64,000 nucleotides of DNA from Fontibacterium subtropicum (GTDB lineage: Bacteria > Pseudomonadota > Alphaproteobacteria > Pelagibacterales > Pelagibacteraceae). Both the position numbers and the translations under genes were made by a program. Below, one piece after another: positions 35,446 to 44,181 of this stretch. The stretch is from positions 62,001 to 126,000 of the forward strand of contig CBDDXD010000002.1 in assembly GCA_965235415.1 (NCBI GenBank), in the 5' to 3' direction. Each line of letters opens with the position of its first letter. Position 1 is the stretch's first letter. Below the pieces are notes generated by a model that had not been told where the DNA came from, did no database searches, and saw only the letters and a program-made list of their open reading frames with translations.

Positions 35446-35773
35446 TCATATCTATCTTAGAAGCTAAGATAAAATCACTTAAAGAAAGTCCATTAATTGC
35501 ATGGGTGAATATATTAACTTCAGCATAACCCCAGCCAAACTTTAAATCTGGATGATGACCTTCCTCTTCAGCAATATTTGAGACCTTATTAATAAAACCT
35601 AGACTCTTTTCAAAATTAGAAAATTTAAAAACCCTTGATAAATAAAATGCTTTTTTTTCATTAATTTGAACTTTCCAATCAGTTAAATACTTTAAATACT
35701 CATCAATCTGTTCTCTAGTAAATGGGGGAATATCCCCTCTACAAGGAACACATTTTTTTTTGTGAAGCTCCAT
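35435..35773 (-). CDS. 4a-hydroxytetrahydrobiopterin dehydratase (PCD/DCoH family)
   Basis: This 112-residue protein has the PCD core: LTDWKVQINEKKAFYLSRVFKFSNFEKSLGFINKV and the active-site EEEGHHPDLKFGWGYAEVNIFTHAINGLSLSDFILASKID. The first 20 residues (KKCVPCRGDIPPFT) hold a CxxC as in many bacterial members. It dehydrates 4a-hydroxy-pterin; in bacteria without phenylalanine hydroxylase it may serve molybdopterin or folate metabolism. Confidence 0.92.
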   Translation of the reverse strand: MELHKKKCVPCRGDIPPFTREQIDEYLKYLTDWKVQINEKKAFYLSRVFKFSNFEKSLGFINKVSNIAEEEGHHPDLKFGWGYAEVNIFTHAINGLSLSDFILASKIDMISV

Positions 35774-35846
35774 AATGATCTAAATTATTTTTTCCAAATT
35801 CTTCTGAACTTATGAAGATTCATATAAGACTTATAGTTAGTAATAA

Positions 35847-36450
35847 TCAATCTTTAAATTTAAGTTTTTTGGTATCTTGGTCTAATTTCAAAATACTTTT
35901 ATTGGGTCTTTTAAAAATAATTCCTATGCCTCTATCTGCAACACACGTATAAACATCTATATTTGGATTATTTCTAAAAAATGGAATAACTTTCCATACA
36001 TCACCAGAACCAAGCCCCGTTCATTCTAGGAATATTTTGTTCCCATATCTTTTCTGGCAAGCAATCATGCACCAGTATTACTCCATTATTATTTAATATT
36101 TCTAAAGAGTTAATAATGTCTTGTTTAACCTGATTATAAACATGAAGACCGTCAATAAAAACTAAATCAAATTTTTCTTTATTCATCATAAAAAAATTAT
36201 CACTTGTTAATCTTAAAGTACCACCAGAATATGGATCTATACCAACTTTTTTTATATCTATTTTAGAAAACACATCATCTTTGTGACAACCAATTTCTAA
36301 ATACGATTGATAATTATTTTTTTTAATAAAAAGTTTAATAATATCTAATCTGGTTGGTTTTGTTGGCCAAGCAAAATTAAGCCTTTTATAAAATTTTTCT
36401 CCATAAAAATAATATGCAAATCTTCTTAGGAGGTATAAAATTTTTTTCAT
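35847..36450 (-). CDS. Class I SAM-dependent methyltransferase (Methyltransf_24-like, frameshifted)
   Basis: The first 147 codons encode a Rossmann-type methyltransferase with SYLEIGCHKDDVFSKI, VGIDPYSGG, FDLVFIDGLHVYNQVKQDI and GVILVHDCLP. The frame stops early after RMNGAWFW. Removing one base at about 36008-36009 joins it to a further 54 residues (SGDVWKVIPFFRNNP... DRGIGIIFKRP), giving a whole protein of about 200 residues. The C-terminal part is typical of this family, so the break is probably a sequencing error. The substrate is unknown; relatives act on sugars or small molecules. Confidence 0.72.
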
Positions 36451-36491
36451 TATATTCTAATGTAATTAAAAATTTAATATAGTGATTAATT

Positions 36492-36566
36492 TGGAGCGGG
36501 TGAAGGGAATTGAACCCACGACCTAATCGTTGGCAACGATTCGCTCTACCACTGAGCTACACCCGC
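36492..36566 (-). tRNA. tRNA-Gly (GCC)
   Basis: On the minus strand the sequence folds as a full cloverleaf. The acceptor is GCGGGTG/CACCCGC, the D-arm GCTCAGTGGTAGAGC, and the anticodon stem AATCG/CGATT has loop TTGCCAA (anticodon GCC). The T-arm is GTGGGTTCAATTCCCTTC-like. The terminal CCA is encoded in the DNA (36492-36494). It is the only tRNA seen in the window. Confidence 0.95.
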
Positions 36567-36657
36567 TTAATAATCCCGTGAAATTAAATGAAAATAAATT
36601 TTAATCAATTGAAAAGTGAAATTGAATAAAGCAAATTAAACACTATATTAATTCATA

Positions 36658-37311
36658 ATGACAACTTTTGATAAAAAAGAAATCCCTGAAGAAATATCTG
36701 TTTTCCCACTTGCTAATGCGGTGTTTTTTCCAAATACAATTTTGCCTTTAAATATATTTGAACCTAGATATAAAAAAATGGTTGAAGATTCTTTGGCATC
36801 AAACAAAATGATTGGAATGATCCAAACAAAAGGAAGCAATAATTCAAATAAGCCTGAAGTGTTTAGTGTGGGTTGTCTTGGTAAAATAGAAAATCATACA
36901 AAAACGGCAGATGGCAGATATTTAATAAATCTTAAAGGTTTAGTGCGATTTAGAATTCTAGATGAAGCTGAGACTGAACTTCCTTATAGAAAATTTAGAG
37001 TCACCTATGATGAGTTTTTAGATGATTTAGAAAAAATAAAATTTAACGATAAAATTGATGTACTACAACTTATCGATAAAGCACGAAAACTTTTTAAAAT
37101 TCATCAATTATCAACGGATTGGAAAATTGTTGAAAAAGTTGAGCCAGACCAATTAATCAATTCATTATCAATGATATGTCCTTTTTCTGTGAGTGAAAAA
37201 CAAGGATTGCTTGAAGCAAAAACTTTGCTGGATAGAAATTTATTAATCAATCAAATAATAAATTTTTATATTATTGGAAATAATCCTGGATCTGAAAGAC
37301 AAATCCACTAA
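36658..37311 (+). CDS. LON peptidase substrate-binding domain protein
   Basis: This 217-residue protein is a stand-alone Lon N-terminal (LAN) domain without AAA or protease parts: ISVFPLANAVFFPNTILPLNIFEPRYKKMVEDSL at about 11-44, then GCLGKIENHTKTADGRYLINLKGLVRFRI. Stand-alone forms are common in alphaproteobacteria near rho or hem genes; the role is unclear, possibly in protein binding. It converges with rho. Confidence 0.9.
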   Translation: MTTFDKKEIPEEISVFPLANAVFFPNTILPLNIFEPRYKKMVEDSLASNKMIGMIQTKGSNNSNKPEVFSVGCLGKIENHTKTADGRYLINLKGLVRFRILDEAETELPYRKFRVTYDEFLDDLEKIKFNDKIDVLQLIDKARKLFKIHQLSTDWKIVEKVEPDQLINSLSMICPFSVSEKQGLLEAKTLLDRNLLINQIINFYIIGNNPGSERQIH

Positions 37312-37318
37312 GAATTAA

Positions 37319-38590
37319 TTAGGCAGACTTATTCATAGAGTCAAAAAATTCTGCATTATTTTTTGTCTCTCTTAATTTACCAATTAAAAATTCTATTGCT
37401 TCCATATTTCCCATTGGAGCAATCAGTCGTCTTAAAACGTTCATCTTCTGAAGATCTTCTTTCTTGAATAACAAGTCTTCTTTTCTAGTTCCAGATTTTG
37501 TAATATCAATTGCTGGGAAAATTCTCTTATCTGCAATTTTTCTATCTAGAATAACCTCGGCATTACCTGTTCCTTTAAATTCTTCAAATATAACCTCGTC
37601 CATTCTTGAACCAGTTTCAATTAAAGCTGTAGAAATAATTGTTAAAGATCCACCCTCTTCAATATTTCTTGCAGCACCAAAAAATCTTTTTGGTCTTTGC
37701 AATGCATTTGCATCAACACCACCTGTTAATACTTTTCCTGAACTTGGAACAACAGCGTTATAAGCCCTTCCTAATCTTGTGATTGAGTCTAATAAAATTA
37801 CCACATCTTTTTTATGCTCTGCTAATCTTTTTGCCTTCTCAATTACCATCTCAGCTACTTGTACGTGTCTCATGGCTGGTTCATCAAATGTTGAACTTAC
37901 AACTTCACCTTTTACAGATCTTTGCATGTCTGTAACTTCCTCTGGTCTTTCATCAATAAGCAAAACTATTAAATAAATCTCTGGGTGATTTGCTGTAATT
38001 GAATGTGCAATGTTTTGAAGTATTACTGTTTTACCAGCTCTTGGCGGTGACACAATTAAGGCTCTTTGACCTTTTCCAATTGGAGTTACAAGATCAATTA
38101 ATCTTGCTGTTAAATCAGGTTTTTTATCTGCTTTACTAGATTCAACTTCTAAATTGATACGCTCGTCTGGATATAGTGGGGTTAAGTTATCAAAGTTAAT
38201 TTTATTTCTAGATTTTTCAGGGTCTTCAAAATTTATTTTACTGACTTGTAAAAGCGCAAAATATCTCTCAGAATCTTTTGGAGCTCTAATTTCTCCTTCA
38301 ACCGTATCTCCTTTTCGAAGGCCAAACCTTCTAATTTGGCTTGGGCTTACATAAATATCATCAGGGCCTGGTAAATAATTTGACTCTGTGGCTCTTAAAA
38401 AACCAAAACCATCTTGTAATGTTTCAAGAACACCACTTCCTGTTATTTTTTCATTTTTTTCGGCAAATTTTTTGAGTATGGCAAACAAGATTTCTTGTTT
38501 ACGCATTGTGCTTGGATTTTCGATTCCTAACTTTTCAGCTTCTAAAATTAAATCTGCTGGTGTTTTATTTTTTAATTCTTGTAGGTTCAT
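37319..38590 (-). CDS. rho: Transcription termination factor Rho
   Basis: This 423-residue hexameric RNA helicase has a Rho_N domain (1-45), an RNA-binding cold-shock domain with GFGFLRATESNYLPGPDDIYVSPSQIRRFGLRKGD, a Walker A motif SPPRAGKTVILQNIA, and LIDERPEEVTDMQRSV. The length matches E. coli Rho (419). It lies in the hemE-hemH-hemJ-rho series, all read away from the proposed origin. Confidence 0.97.
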   Translation of the reverse strand: MNLQELKNKTPADLILEAEKLGIENPSTMRKQEILFAILKKFAEKNEKITGSGVLETLQDGFGFLRATESNYLPGPDDIYVSPSQIRRFGLRKGDTVEGEIRAPKDSERYFALLQVSKINFEDPEKSRNKINFDNLTPLYPDERINLEVESSKADKKPDLTARLIDLVTPIGKGQRALIVSPPRAGKTVILQNIAHSITANHPEIYLIVLLIDERPEEVTDMQRSVKGEVVSSTFDEPAMRHVQVAEMVIEKAKRLAEHKKDVVILLDSITRLGRAYNAVVPSSGKVLTGGVDANALQRPKRFFGAARNIEEGGSLTIISTALIETGSRMDEVIFEEFKGTGNAEVILDRKIADKRIFPAIDITKSGTRKEDLLFKKEDLQKMNVLRRLIAPMGNMEAIEFLIGKLRETKNNAEFFDSMNKSA

Positions 38591-38656
38591 TTATGTTTGG
38601 GATTGTTTTTGGAAACTTTTAGATGTGAATGGAATATAACAATAATTAATTATATT

Positions 38657-39088
38657 TCAAGCAGGTTTAAAAATAACCAAAAAAACAATGATTATCAGTA
38701 TTATAGTTGGTATTTCATTAATAACTCTAAAAAATTTTGAACTTCTTTGATTTCTATCAAATTCAAAATCCTTCAAACATTTAGATAAAAAACCATGATA
38801 ACCAGAGAGAATAATTACAAATAAAAATTTGATAGATAGCCACAAAGAAAAAATATTATTAAATCCCAAAATCCACAAAACAGATAAACCGGTCAACCAG
38901 GTAATTATCATTGCTGGATTCATAATTATTTTCATCAATCTTTTTTCCATTACTTTAAAAATTTTTGAAGTTTCGGCATTATTATTTTCAACATGATAAA
39001 CAAACAATCTTGGTAAATATAAAAGTCCCACCATCCATGAAATAACGGCTATAATGTGAATTGCTTTAAGCGTTAAATATAAATTCAT
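38657..39088 (-). CDS. hemJ: Protoporphyrinogen oxidase HemJ
   Basis: This 143-residue protein with four membrane helices shows the UPF0093/HemJ pattern: LKAIHIIAVISWMVGLLYLPRLFVYHVE with the conserved His near residue 11, EKRLMKIIMNPAMIITWLTG, and KFLFVIILSGYHG. It oxidises protoporphyrinogen IX to protoporphyrin IX. The start overlaps the hemH stop by one base, and ferrochelatase and uroporphyrinogen decarboxylase are directly upstream. Confidence 0.93.
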   Translation of the reverse strand: MNLYLTLKAIHIIAVISWMVGLLYLPRLFVYHVENNNAETSKIFKVMEKRLMKIIMNPAMIITWLTGLSVLWILGFNNIFSLWLSIKFLFVIILSGYHGFLSKCLKDFEFDRNQRSSKFFRVINEIPTIILIIIVFLVIFKPA

Positions 39089-40101
39089 TAATTAATTAAA
39101 TATTTTTTTACAATATATTCCATCATTTTAATGTGGTCTTCATTATCATTAAGGCATGGAACGATATCATAATTTTCTCCGCCATTTTCTATAAAGCTTT
39201 CTTTTCCTTGAATTGCTATTTCTTCTAAAGTCTCAACGCAATCTGATGAAAATCCAGGACATATCATGAGCACATTTTTTTTTCCCTTCCTAGGAAGCTC
39301 TTCTAAAGTTTTGTCCGTATAGGGCGTTAACCATTCATCAGGCCCAAACCTTGATTGAAAAGTTGTTTCAATAGGGATGTCTTTAAATTTTTCTTTCATC
39401 AGGCGTGTCGTTTTTTGACAATAACAATGATATGGATCTCCCTTTGTAAAATATTTCTTTGGTATGCCGTGATAAGAGGCCAAGATTAAATCCGGTCTCC
39501 ATTTGATTTCTGAAACTTTCTTTTTTATACTTTTGATAAGTGCATCAATAAATAATGGTTCGCTTTCATAATGTGGAATTGTTTGTAAACTAGGCTGCCA
39601 TCTCATTTTTATTAAATTTCTATAAACCTCATCACACACTGTTGCTGTGGTCGCTGCTGCATATTGTGGATATAAAGGAAAAATAATAATTTTTTCGCAT
39701 CCCTTTTTTTGTAAAAAATCTAATTTATTTTTTATGCTTGGGTTTCCATACCTCATTGCAAAATCAACAATAACTTTATCGCTTTCGATTTTTTCTTTTA
39801 ATTTTTGAGTCTGGCTCTTAGTATAATATCTAAGCGGAGACTCATTAATATCGTTCATCCAAATTTGCTTATAAGCATGGGCTGTTTTTGACGGCCTAAA
39901 AGTTAATATAAATAAGTTTAAAATTATTTGCCAAAGAACAGGATTAACCTCTATTACTCTTTTATCAGACAAGAATTCTTTTAAATATTTTCTAATGTCC
40001 CACCAACTCGTTGAATCTGGTGTTCCAAGATTAACTAGCAAAACGCCGGTTTTTCCAAATTTTACTTGTGGGTGATTTATTTTATCTAAATCAAAACTCA
40101 T
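39088..40101 (-). CDS. hemH: Ferrochelatase HemH
   Basis: This 337-residue enzyme inserts iron into protoporphyrin IX. It has GVLLVNLGTPDS at about 19-30, the catalytic-His ILASYHGIPKKYFTKGDPYHCYC and TFQSRFGPDEWLTPYT, with the Glu of CVETLEEIAIQG. It overlaps hemE by 4 bases and hemJ by one, forming a tight unit for the late heme steps. Confidence 0.96.
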   Translation of the reverse strand: MSFDLDKINHPQVKFGKTGVLLVNLGTPDSTSWWDIRKYLKEFLSDKRVIEVNPVLWQIILNLFILTFRPSKTAHAYKQIWMNDINESPLRYYTKSQTQKLKEKIESDKVIVDFAMRYGNPSIKNKLDFLQKKGCEKIIIFPLYPQYAAATTATVCDEVYRNLIKMRWQPSLQTIPHYESEPLFIDALIKSIKKKVSEIKWRPDLILASYHGIPKKYFTKGDPYHCYCQKTTRLMKEKFKDIPIETTFQSRFGPDEWLTPYTDKTLEELPRKGKKNVLMICPGFSSDCVETLEEIAIQGKESFIENGGENYDIVPCLNDNEDHIKMMEYIVKKYLIN

Positions 40102-41112
40102 AAATTATAACTCCTTACAAATTCAACAAGCCTCTTAACATTTTCTGGTTTTGTTTGTGGCAATATCCCATGTCCTAAATTAAATATGTAAGGTTTGTTC
40201 TTAAAAAAATCTAAGTATTTTTTTGCTTCCTTAAACATTTTTTTATTATTACCAAGTAAAAATTTTGGATTCATTCCGCCTTGAAAAACTACATCATTAT
40301 TTAAATTTAAACTCTTAAGACTAACATCATGATCAATACTAATACCGTGTGGTTTAACTTCTTTAATAAATTTATTGATATTTTTATTAATTCCTTTTGG
40401 AAAACAAATAACTGGGTTGTTTGGAAAATCTTTTTTAATTTTATTAACAATGTTTTTGTTTGGATTAATACAATATTCCTTTAAGTTTTTTTTTTCAATT
40501 AAACCAGCCCAACTATCAAATAATTGTATAATATCAGCGCCTGCCAATATTTGCTGTTTACAATGAATATAAATTAAGTGCTCTAGTCTTTTAATTATTT
40601 TTATTACTTCTTTTTTTTTAAGGTTTTTTAAAAATCTTATATTTTTTTTTGGTGAACCTTTGTTAATCATATAAGTTAAAAGTGTCCATGGGGATCCCGC
40701 AAACCCTATTAATGACTTTTCTTTTGGTAGTTTTTTTCTTGTTTTGTTTATTATTTTGTAAACATTTTTTAATTTTTTTAGAAAATTTTTATCATTTATT
40801 TTATTAAATTTATTTAAATTATAATTTTTTAAAATTGGTCCTATTTTTTCTTTAAATTCTATTTTTTGCCCAACCGCATTTAAAATTAACAAAATATCTG
40901 AAAAAACTATAACTGCATCTAAATCAAATCTATTTATGGGTTGTAATGAAACTTTTGTTGCATCATCTAACATTTAAACAAAAATTAATAAAATTTTTAT
41001 TTTTTTTCCTAATCTTTTTATATTCTGGAAGATATCTTCCTGCTTGTCTCATAAACCAAATAGGAAAATTCTTTTGTTTGTTTAATAGAGAATAGTGAAG
41101 TGAACCACTCAT
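40098..41112 (-). CDS. hemE: Uroporphyrinogen decarboxylase HemE (frameshifted)
   Basis: The listed coding run from 40973 lacks the N-terminus, which is found in another frame just upstream. It starts at the ATG at 41112 (MSGSLHYSLLNKQ) and has the catalytic WFMRQAGRYLPEYKKIRK. Removing one base near 40971-40976 joins them as FCLN-DDATKVSLQPINRFDLDAVIVFSDIL, with the exact family spacing. The joined protein has about 337 residues, the normal length, and later segments such as GFAGSPWTLLTYM and LGHGILPQT are sound. It is probably functional in the cell, with an assembly error here. Its 5' end borders the candidate oriC. Confidence 0.9.
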
Positions 41113-41387
41113 TAATAAATATTAGTTAAAATAGTAGTATTATATGGTTATGTTAGTAATGTGTTTATATTTTTATTAACAGTTTATTAACAAAGTTTGT
41201 TGATTAATTTTTTAAAATAACTTTAAATTTATATTGTTTATTTAAAATAACCAACAATTCTAAAATAAAAAAAACAAACTTATTAATGTTATTAATTAAA
41301 TAATAATAATTTATTAACTGTTAACCTTTCCTTTTTTTAAAGTTAGAAATGTACAAAGAATAATTATAAAAACTTGTTAACAGAGTT
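41113..41387. other. Candidate chromosomal replication origin (oriC)
   Basis: This 275-base, extremely AT-rich gap separates hemE (leftward) from the PPSR gene (rightward). In Caulobacter and Rickettsia the origin lies next to hemE, so the place is right. It holds two tandem TTATTAACA boxes (41173-41192), a TTATTAACT at 41311-41319 and a TTGTTAACA at 41374-41382; a TTATGAACA at 41386-41394 runs over the PPSR start codon. Each resembles the DnaA box TTATNCACA. The rest is A/T runs that would melt easily. In the lines I counted, plus-strand C exceeds G to the left and G exceeds C to the right. dnaA is not in the window, as is usual for alphaproteobacterial origins. Unproven, but several signs agree. 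Confidence 0.7.
41173..41192 (+). promoter_or_regulatory. Two tandem DnaA-box-like repeats, TTATTAACA, 11 bp apart
   Basis: TTATTAACA occurs at 41173-41181 and again at 41184-41192, in the same orientation and one DNA helical turn apart. Each differs at one position from the DnaA consensus TTATNCACA. Helically phased same-strand boxes are the usual pattern for DnaA filament loading. The AT-rich background makes chance matches possible, so the spacing and place carry most of the weight. Confidence 0.55.
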
Positions 41388-42203
41388 ATGAACAGAAAAT
41401 ATAATGTTTTTTTAGTATCGGATTCAACAGGCGAAACTCTTGATAGAATATTTCTTGCTTTAAAGGCACAGTTTGAAAATTTTAACAATAGCTTACACCA
41501 TTTTTCTTTTGTTAGAACGGAGACACAAATAACAACCTTATTAGAAAAATGTAACAAGCTCGGAAATTCAATAGTGCTTTATACTCTTGTAGAGCCTGGG
41601 GTAACTGCTTTTTTAATAAAAGAAACTGAAAAATACAAAATTCCTTGTTTTGGTGTTTTAGACTATTTAATTCCAAAATTTGAAATAGCTCTTAATAGAA
41701 AGGCCAACAGAAAGCCTAGCGGTCAGCATATTTTAAATAAAGAATATTATAAAAAAATTGCTGCTATGCAATTTAGTATTGAGCATGATGATGGTCAAAA
41801 ATTGGAGACAATTTTAGAGGCTGATATAATTATTTTAGGAATTAGCAGAACCAGCAAAACCCCAACAACTATTTATCTTGCAAACAAAGGCTACAAATCA
41901 GCCAATATTCCAATGGTTCCAAATCAAAAAATACCTGAAGAAGTTTTAAAAGATAAAAAAAAGACAATCGTTGGATTAATTGCTGATCCAGAAAGATTAA
42001 TGGATATAAGAAAAAATAGACTAAACACATTAAGCGAAGAAAAACACACTTCTTATGTTGATCTAGAAAGAATAAAGGAAGAGCTAGAAGAAAGCAGAAA
42101 AATTTTTAAAGCAAACAACATCCCAACAATTGATGTAACGAGAAAGTCAGTAGAAGAAACGGCAGCCTCAATTATAAAAATTCACGAAATTAAAAATAGT
42201 TAA
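41388..42203 (+). CDS. Pyruvate phosphate dikinase regulatory protein (PPSR family kinase/phosphorylase)
   Basis: This 271-residue DUF299 protein has VFLVSDSTGETLDRIFLALKAQF at 6-28, the nucleotide-site GISRTSKTPTTIYLANKGYKSANIPMVP, and GLIADPERLMDIRKNRL. It switches pyruvate phosphate dikinase or PEP synthase on and off by phosphorylation of a Thr using ADP. It is the first gene to the right of the candidate origin and starts a run of overlapping genes (maf, aroE, coaE, dnaQ). Confidence 0.93.
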   Translation: MNRKYNVFLVSDSTGETLDRIFLALKAQFENFNNSLHHFSFVRTETQITTLLEKCNKLGNSIVLYTLVEPGVTAFLIKETEKYKIPCFGVLDYLIPKFEIALNRKANRKPSGQHILNKEYYKKIAAMQFSIEHDDGQKLETILEADIIILGISRTSKTPTTIYLANKGYKSANIPMVPNQKIPEEVLKDKKKTIVGLIADPERLMDIRKNRLNTLSEEKHTSYVDLERIKEELEESRKIFKANNIPTIDVTRKSVEETAASIIKIHEIKNS

Positions 42204-42790
42204 TGAGAAATATTATTTTAGCATCCGCAAGCGGAATAAGGCTAAAAATATTAAATGATTTTGGCTTTAATGTTAAAGTAGAGGTAGCTAATGTAGACGA
42301 GGATGAAATTAAAAACTCTTTGTTAGCAGAGAAATTTAGTTCATTTGATATTTCAAGAGCCCTTGCTGAAACAAAAGCAAAAAAAATAAGCAGTAAAATT
42401 TATGACCAAATAATTCTGGGCGCTGATCAAGTTTTGGATTTTGAAGGCAATATATATAACAAACCAGAAAATATGGAATTAGCAATGAACCTAATGAAAA
42501 GATTAAACGGCAAAGAACATTCTTTGTTTAGCTCTATTTGTTTGAGTAAAAATGGTTCGACTATTTGGATGCATACAGAGCAGGTTGTTTTAAAGATGAA
42601 GCAGTTTTCGGATAATTTTATTAAAGATTATTTACAAAAAGTAGGTTTAGAAACCATCAAGAAATATGGTGTTTATCAAATAGAAGGAATGGGCAAAGAT
42701 TTATTTGAAGAAATAAAAGGAGATGAATACTCTGTAATGGGAATGCCAATTAAACAATTAATTAACTATTACAAACTAAATGAAAAATAG
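42203..42790 (+). CDS. maf: Maf family nucleotide pyrophosphatase
   Basis: This 195-residue protein has ILASASGIRLKIL at 4-16, the DVDE-like ANVDEDEIKNSL, LGADQVLDFEGNIYNKP, and the C-terminal GVYQIEGMGKDLFEEIKGDEYSVMGMPI. Maf proteins hydrolyse non-standard or modified nucleoside triphosphates and can affect septation. It overlaps the PPSR gene by one base and aroE by 11. Confidence 0.93.
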   Translation: MRNIILASASGIRLKILNDFGFNVKVEVANVDEDEIKNSLLAEKFSSFDISRALAETKAKKISSKIYDQIILGADQVLDFEGNIYNKPENMELAMNLMKRLNGKEHSLFSSICLSKNGSTIWMHTEQVVLKMKQFSDNFIKDYLQKVGLETIKKYGVYQIEGMGKDLFEEIKGDEYSVMGMPIKQLINYYKLNEK

Positions 42791-43607
42791 AAAAAACTTT
42801 TTAGTTATTGGAAATCCTATCAAGCATTCTTTGTCTCCTTTTTTGCATAATTATTGGTTTCATAAAAATAAAATTAATTGTGAATATAAAAAGTTAAAAA
42901 CGACAAAAAGTTCAATAAAGCAAATTTTAAACAGAGTTAGAAAAAGAGAGATAGAGGGTATTAATGTAACTATTCCTTTTAAAAATAGTGTTATTAAACA
43001 TTTAGATGTTTTAAAGGGAGACGCTCTGAAAACTTCTTCAGTTAATACCGTTTACCTGAATAAAAAAAAATTGATTGGTGACAATACTGATGTTTATGGT
43101 TTCTCTTCAGGTGTTTTAAGAAAAATTAAAACAAGAATTAAGACAGCGGGAATTATTGGTGCTGGAGGCGTTACCTCCTCTATTATTCTCGCTCTAATAC
43201 AAAAGGGGGTAAAAAAAATATATATAACTAATAGAACTTTTTCTAAATTAAAAGTATTTAAGAAAAAATTTAAAAAGGTCATTTATCCGATTAAATGGAA
43301 TGATCGTTATAATGTATTCGAAGAAGTTCAAATTTTAATTAATGTTACAAGTCTTGGGATGCTTGGACAGAAGGATTTAAAGTTTGACTTTAATATTTTC
43401 GATAAAAAAATTAATGTGGTGGATATTGTTTATAACCCAGAAAATACGAGCTTTTTAAAAGATGCAAGAATGAAGGGTCATAAAACTTTTACAGGCTTAG
43501 ATATGTTTATTTATCAAGCTCAGAAGGCATTTTATATATGGAATAGAAAAAAACCCAAAATAACAAAAGATATTTATAAAAAACTTAGAAAAAAAATTAA
43601 TGGTTAG
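42780..43607 (+). CDS. aroE: Shikimate dehydrogenase AroE
   Basis: This 275-residue enzyme of aromatic amino acid synthesis reduces 3-dehydroshikimate with NADPH. Visible are FLVIGNPIKHSLSPFLHNYWF at 5-25, the catalytic Lys in GINVTIPFKNSVIKHLD, LIGDNTDVYGF, the Rossmann GIIGAGGVTSSIILAL, and FTGLDMFIYQAQKAFYIW. It overlaps maf by 11 bases and coaE by 8. Confidence 0.95.
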   Translation: MKNRKNFLVIGNPIKHSLSPFLHNYWFHKNKINCEYKKLKTTKSSIKQILNRVRKREIEGINVTIPFKNSVIKHLDVLKGDALKTSSVNTVYLNKKKLIGDNTDVYGFSSGVLRKIKTRIKTAGIIGAGGVTSSIILALIQKGVKKIYITNRTFSKLKVFKKKFKKVIYPIKWNDRYNVFEEVQILINVTSLGMLGQKDLKFDFNIFDKKINVVDIVYNPENTSFLKDARMKGHKTFTGLDMFIYQAQKAFYIWNRKKPKITKDIYKKLRKKING

Positions 43608-44181
43608 AGTTGGTATTTTAGGGTCAGTTGGAAGTGGCAAAACTTTTATTGCAAATATTTTTAAAGAACTGAGTTTTAATATTTTCTCAGCAGATAATGA
43701 GGTCGCTAATATTTATAAGAACAATAAGATTGTTAATAGAAAGATTGCCAAATTTTTTAAGTTAAAACTTTACAAGGGTAAAATAAATAAACAGGATCTT
43801 AGAGATTTGCTTAAAAAAAATCCAAAAAAATTTAAATTTTTGAATAAGATTATTCATCCAATAGTTAGAAAGAGATTAGCTCTTTTTTTGTCTAGATTTA
43901 AAAAAAACAAATTAGTTGTTTTAGATATTCCACTTTTAGTGGAGAATAAAATGCTCAATTTTGTTGATATTTTTATTCTTGTTAAAACTAAATCTAATTC
44001 TTTTTTAAGCAGAATAAAAAAAAGAAAAAATTTAGATAAAAAATTTTTAAATATATTAAAAAAACAACAGGCGAGTGAAAAGATCAAAGAAAGCTATGCG
44101 GATTTTATAATTTATAATAGTTCCAAAAATAAAGTTAAATTGCAGGTAAAAAATATTCTTGATAAGATTCTTTTAAATTAA
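43600..44181 (+). CDS. coaE: Dephospho-CoA kinase CoaE
   Basis: This 193-residue P-loop kinase does the last step of CoA synthesis. The Walker A is GILGSVGSGKTFIANIF at 5-21. FSADNEVANIYKNN holds the DxD-like lid region, and LDIPLLVENKMLNFVDIFILV is typical. The protein is very Lys-rich, in line with its neighbours. It overlaps aroE by 8 bases and dnaQ by one. Confidence 0.93.
   Translation: MVRVGILGSVGSGKTFIANIFKELSFNIFSADNEVANIYKNNKIVNRKIAKFFKLKLYKGKINKQDLRDLLKKNPKKFKFLNKIIHPIVRKRLALFLSRFKKNKLVVLDIPLLVENKMLNFVDIFILVKTKSNSFLSRIKKRKNLDKKFLNILKKQQASEKIKESYADFIIYNSSKNKVKLQVKNILDKILLN

Noticed and set aside
35847..36566. Genomic island boundary at tRNA-Gly with a methyltransferase
   Set aside because: There is no integrase, no repeated tRNA end and no other accessory gene; the flanking genes are ordinary core genes.
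37464..37763. Long open frame antisense to rho (99 codons)
   Set aside because: It lies wholly inside rho, has no family features and no ribosome site; such frames arise from AT-rich codon bias opposite real genes. Many similar antisense frames (for example 452-706, 8338-8541, 26893-27162, 57438-57677) were dropped for the same reason.
41173..41192. TTAA-N7-TTAA, resembling a CtrA site, within the proposed origin
   Set aside because: TTAA is very frequent in this AT-rich DNA, and the match comes from the two TTATTAACA boxes themselves. Without genome-wide counts or evidence of CtrA it cannot be claimed.
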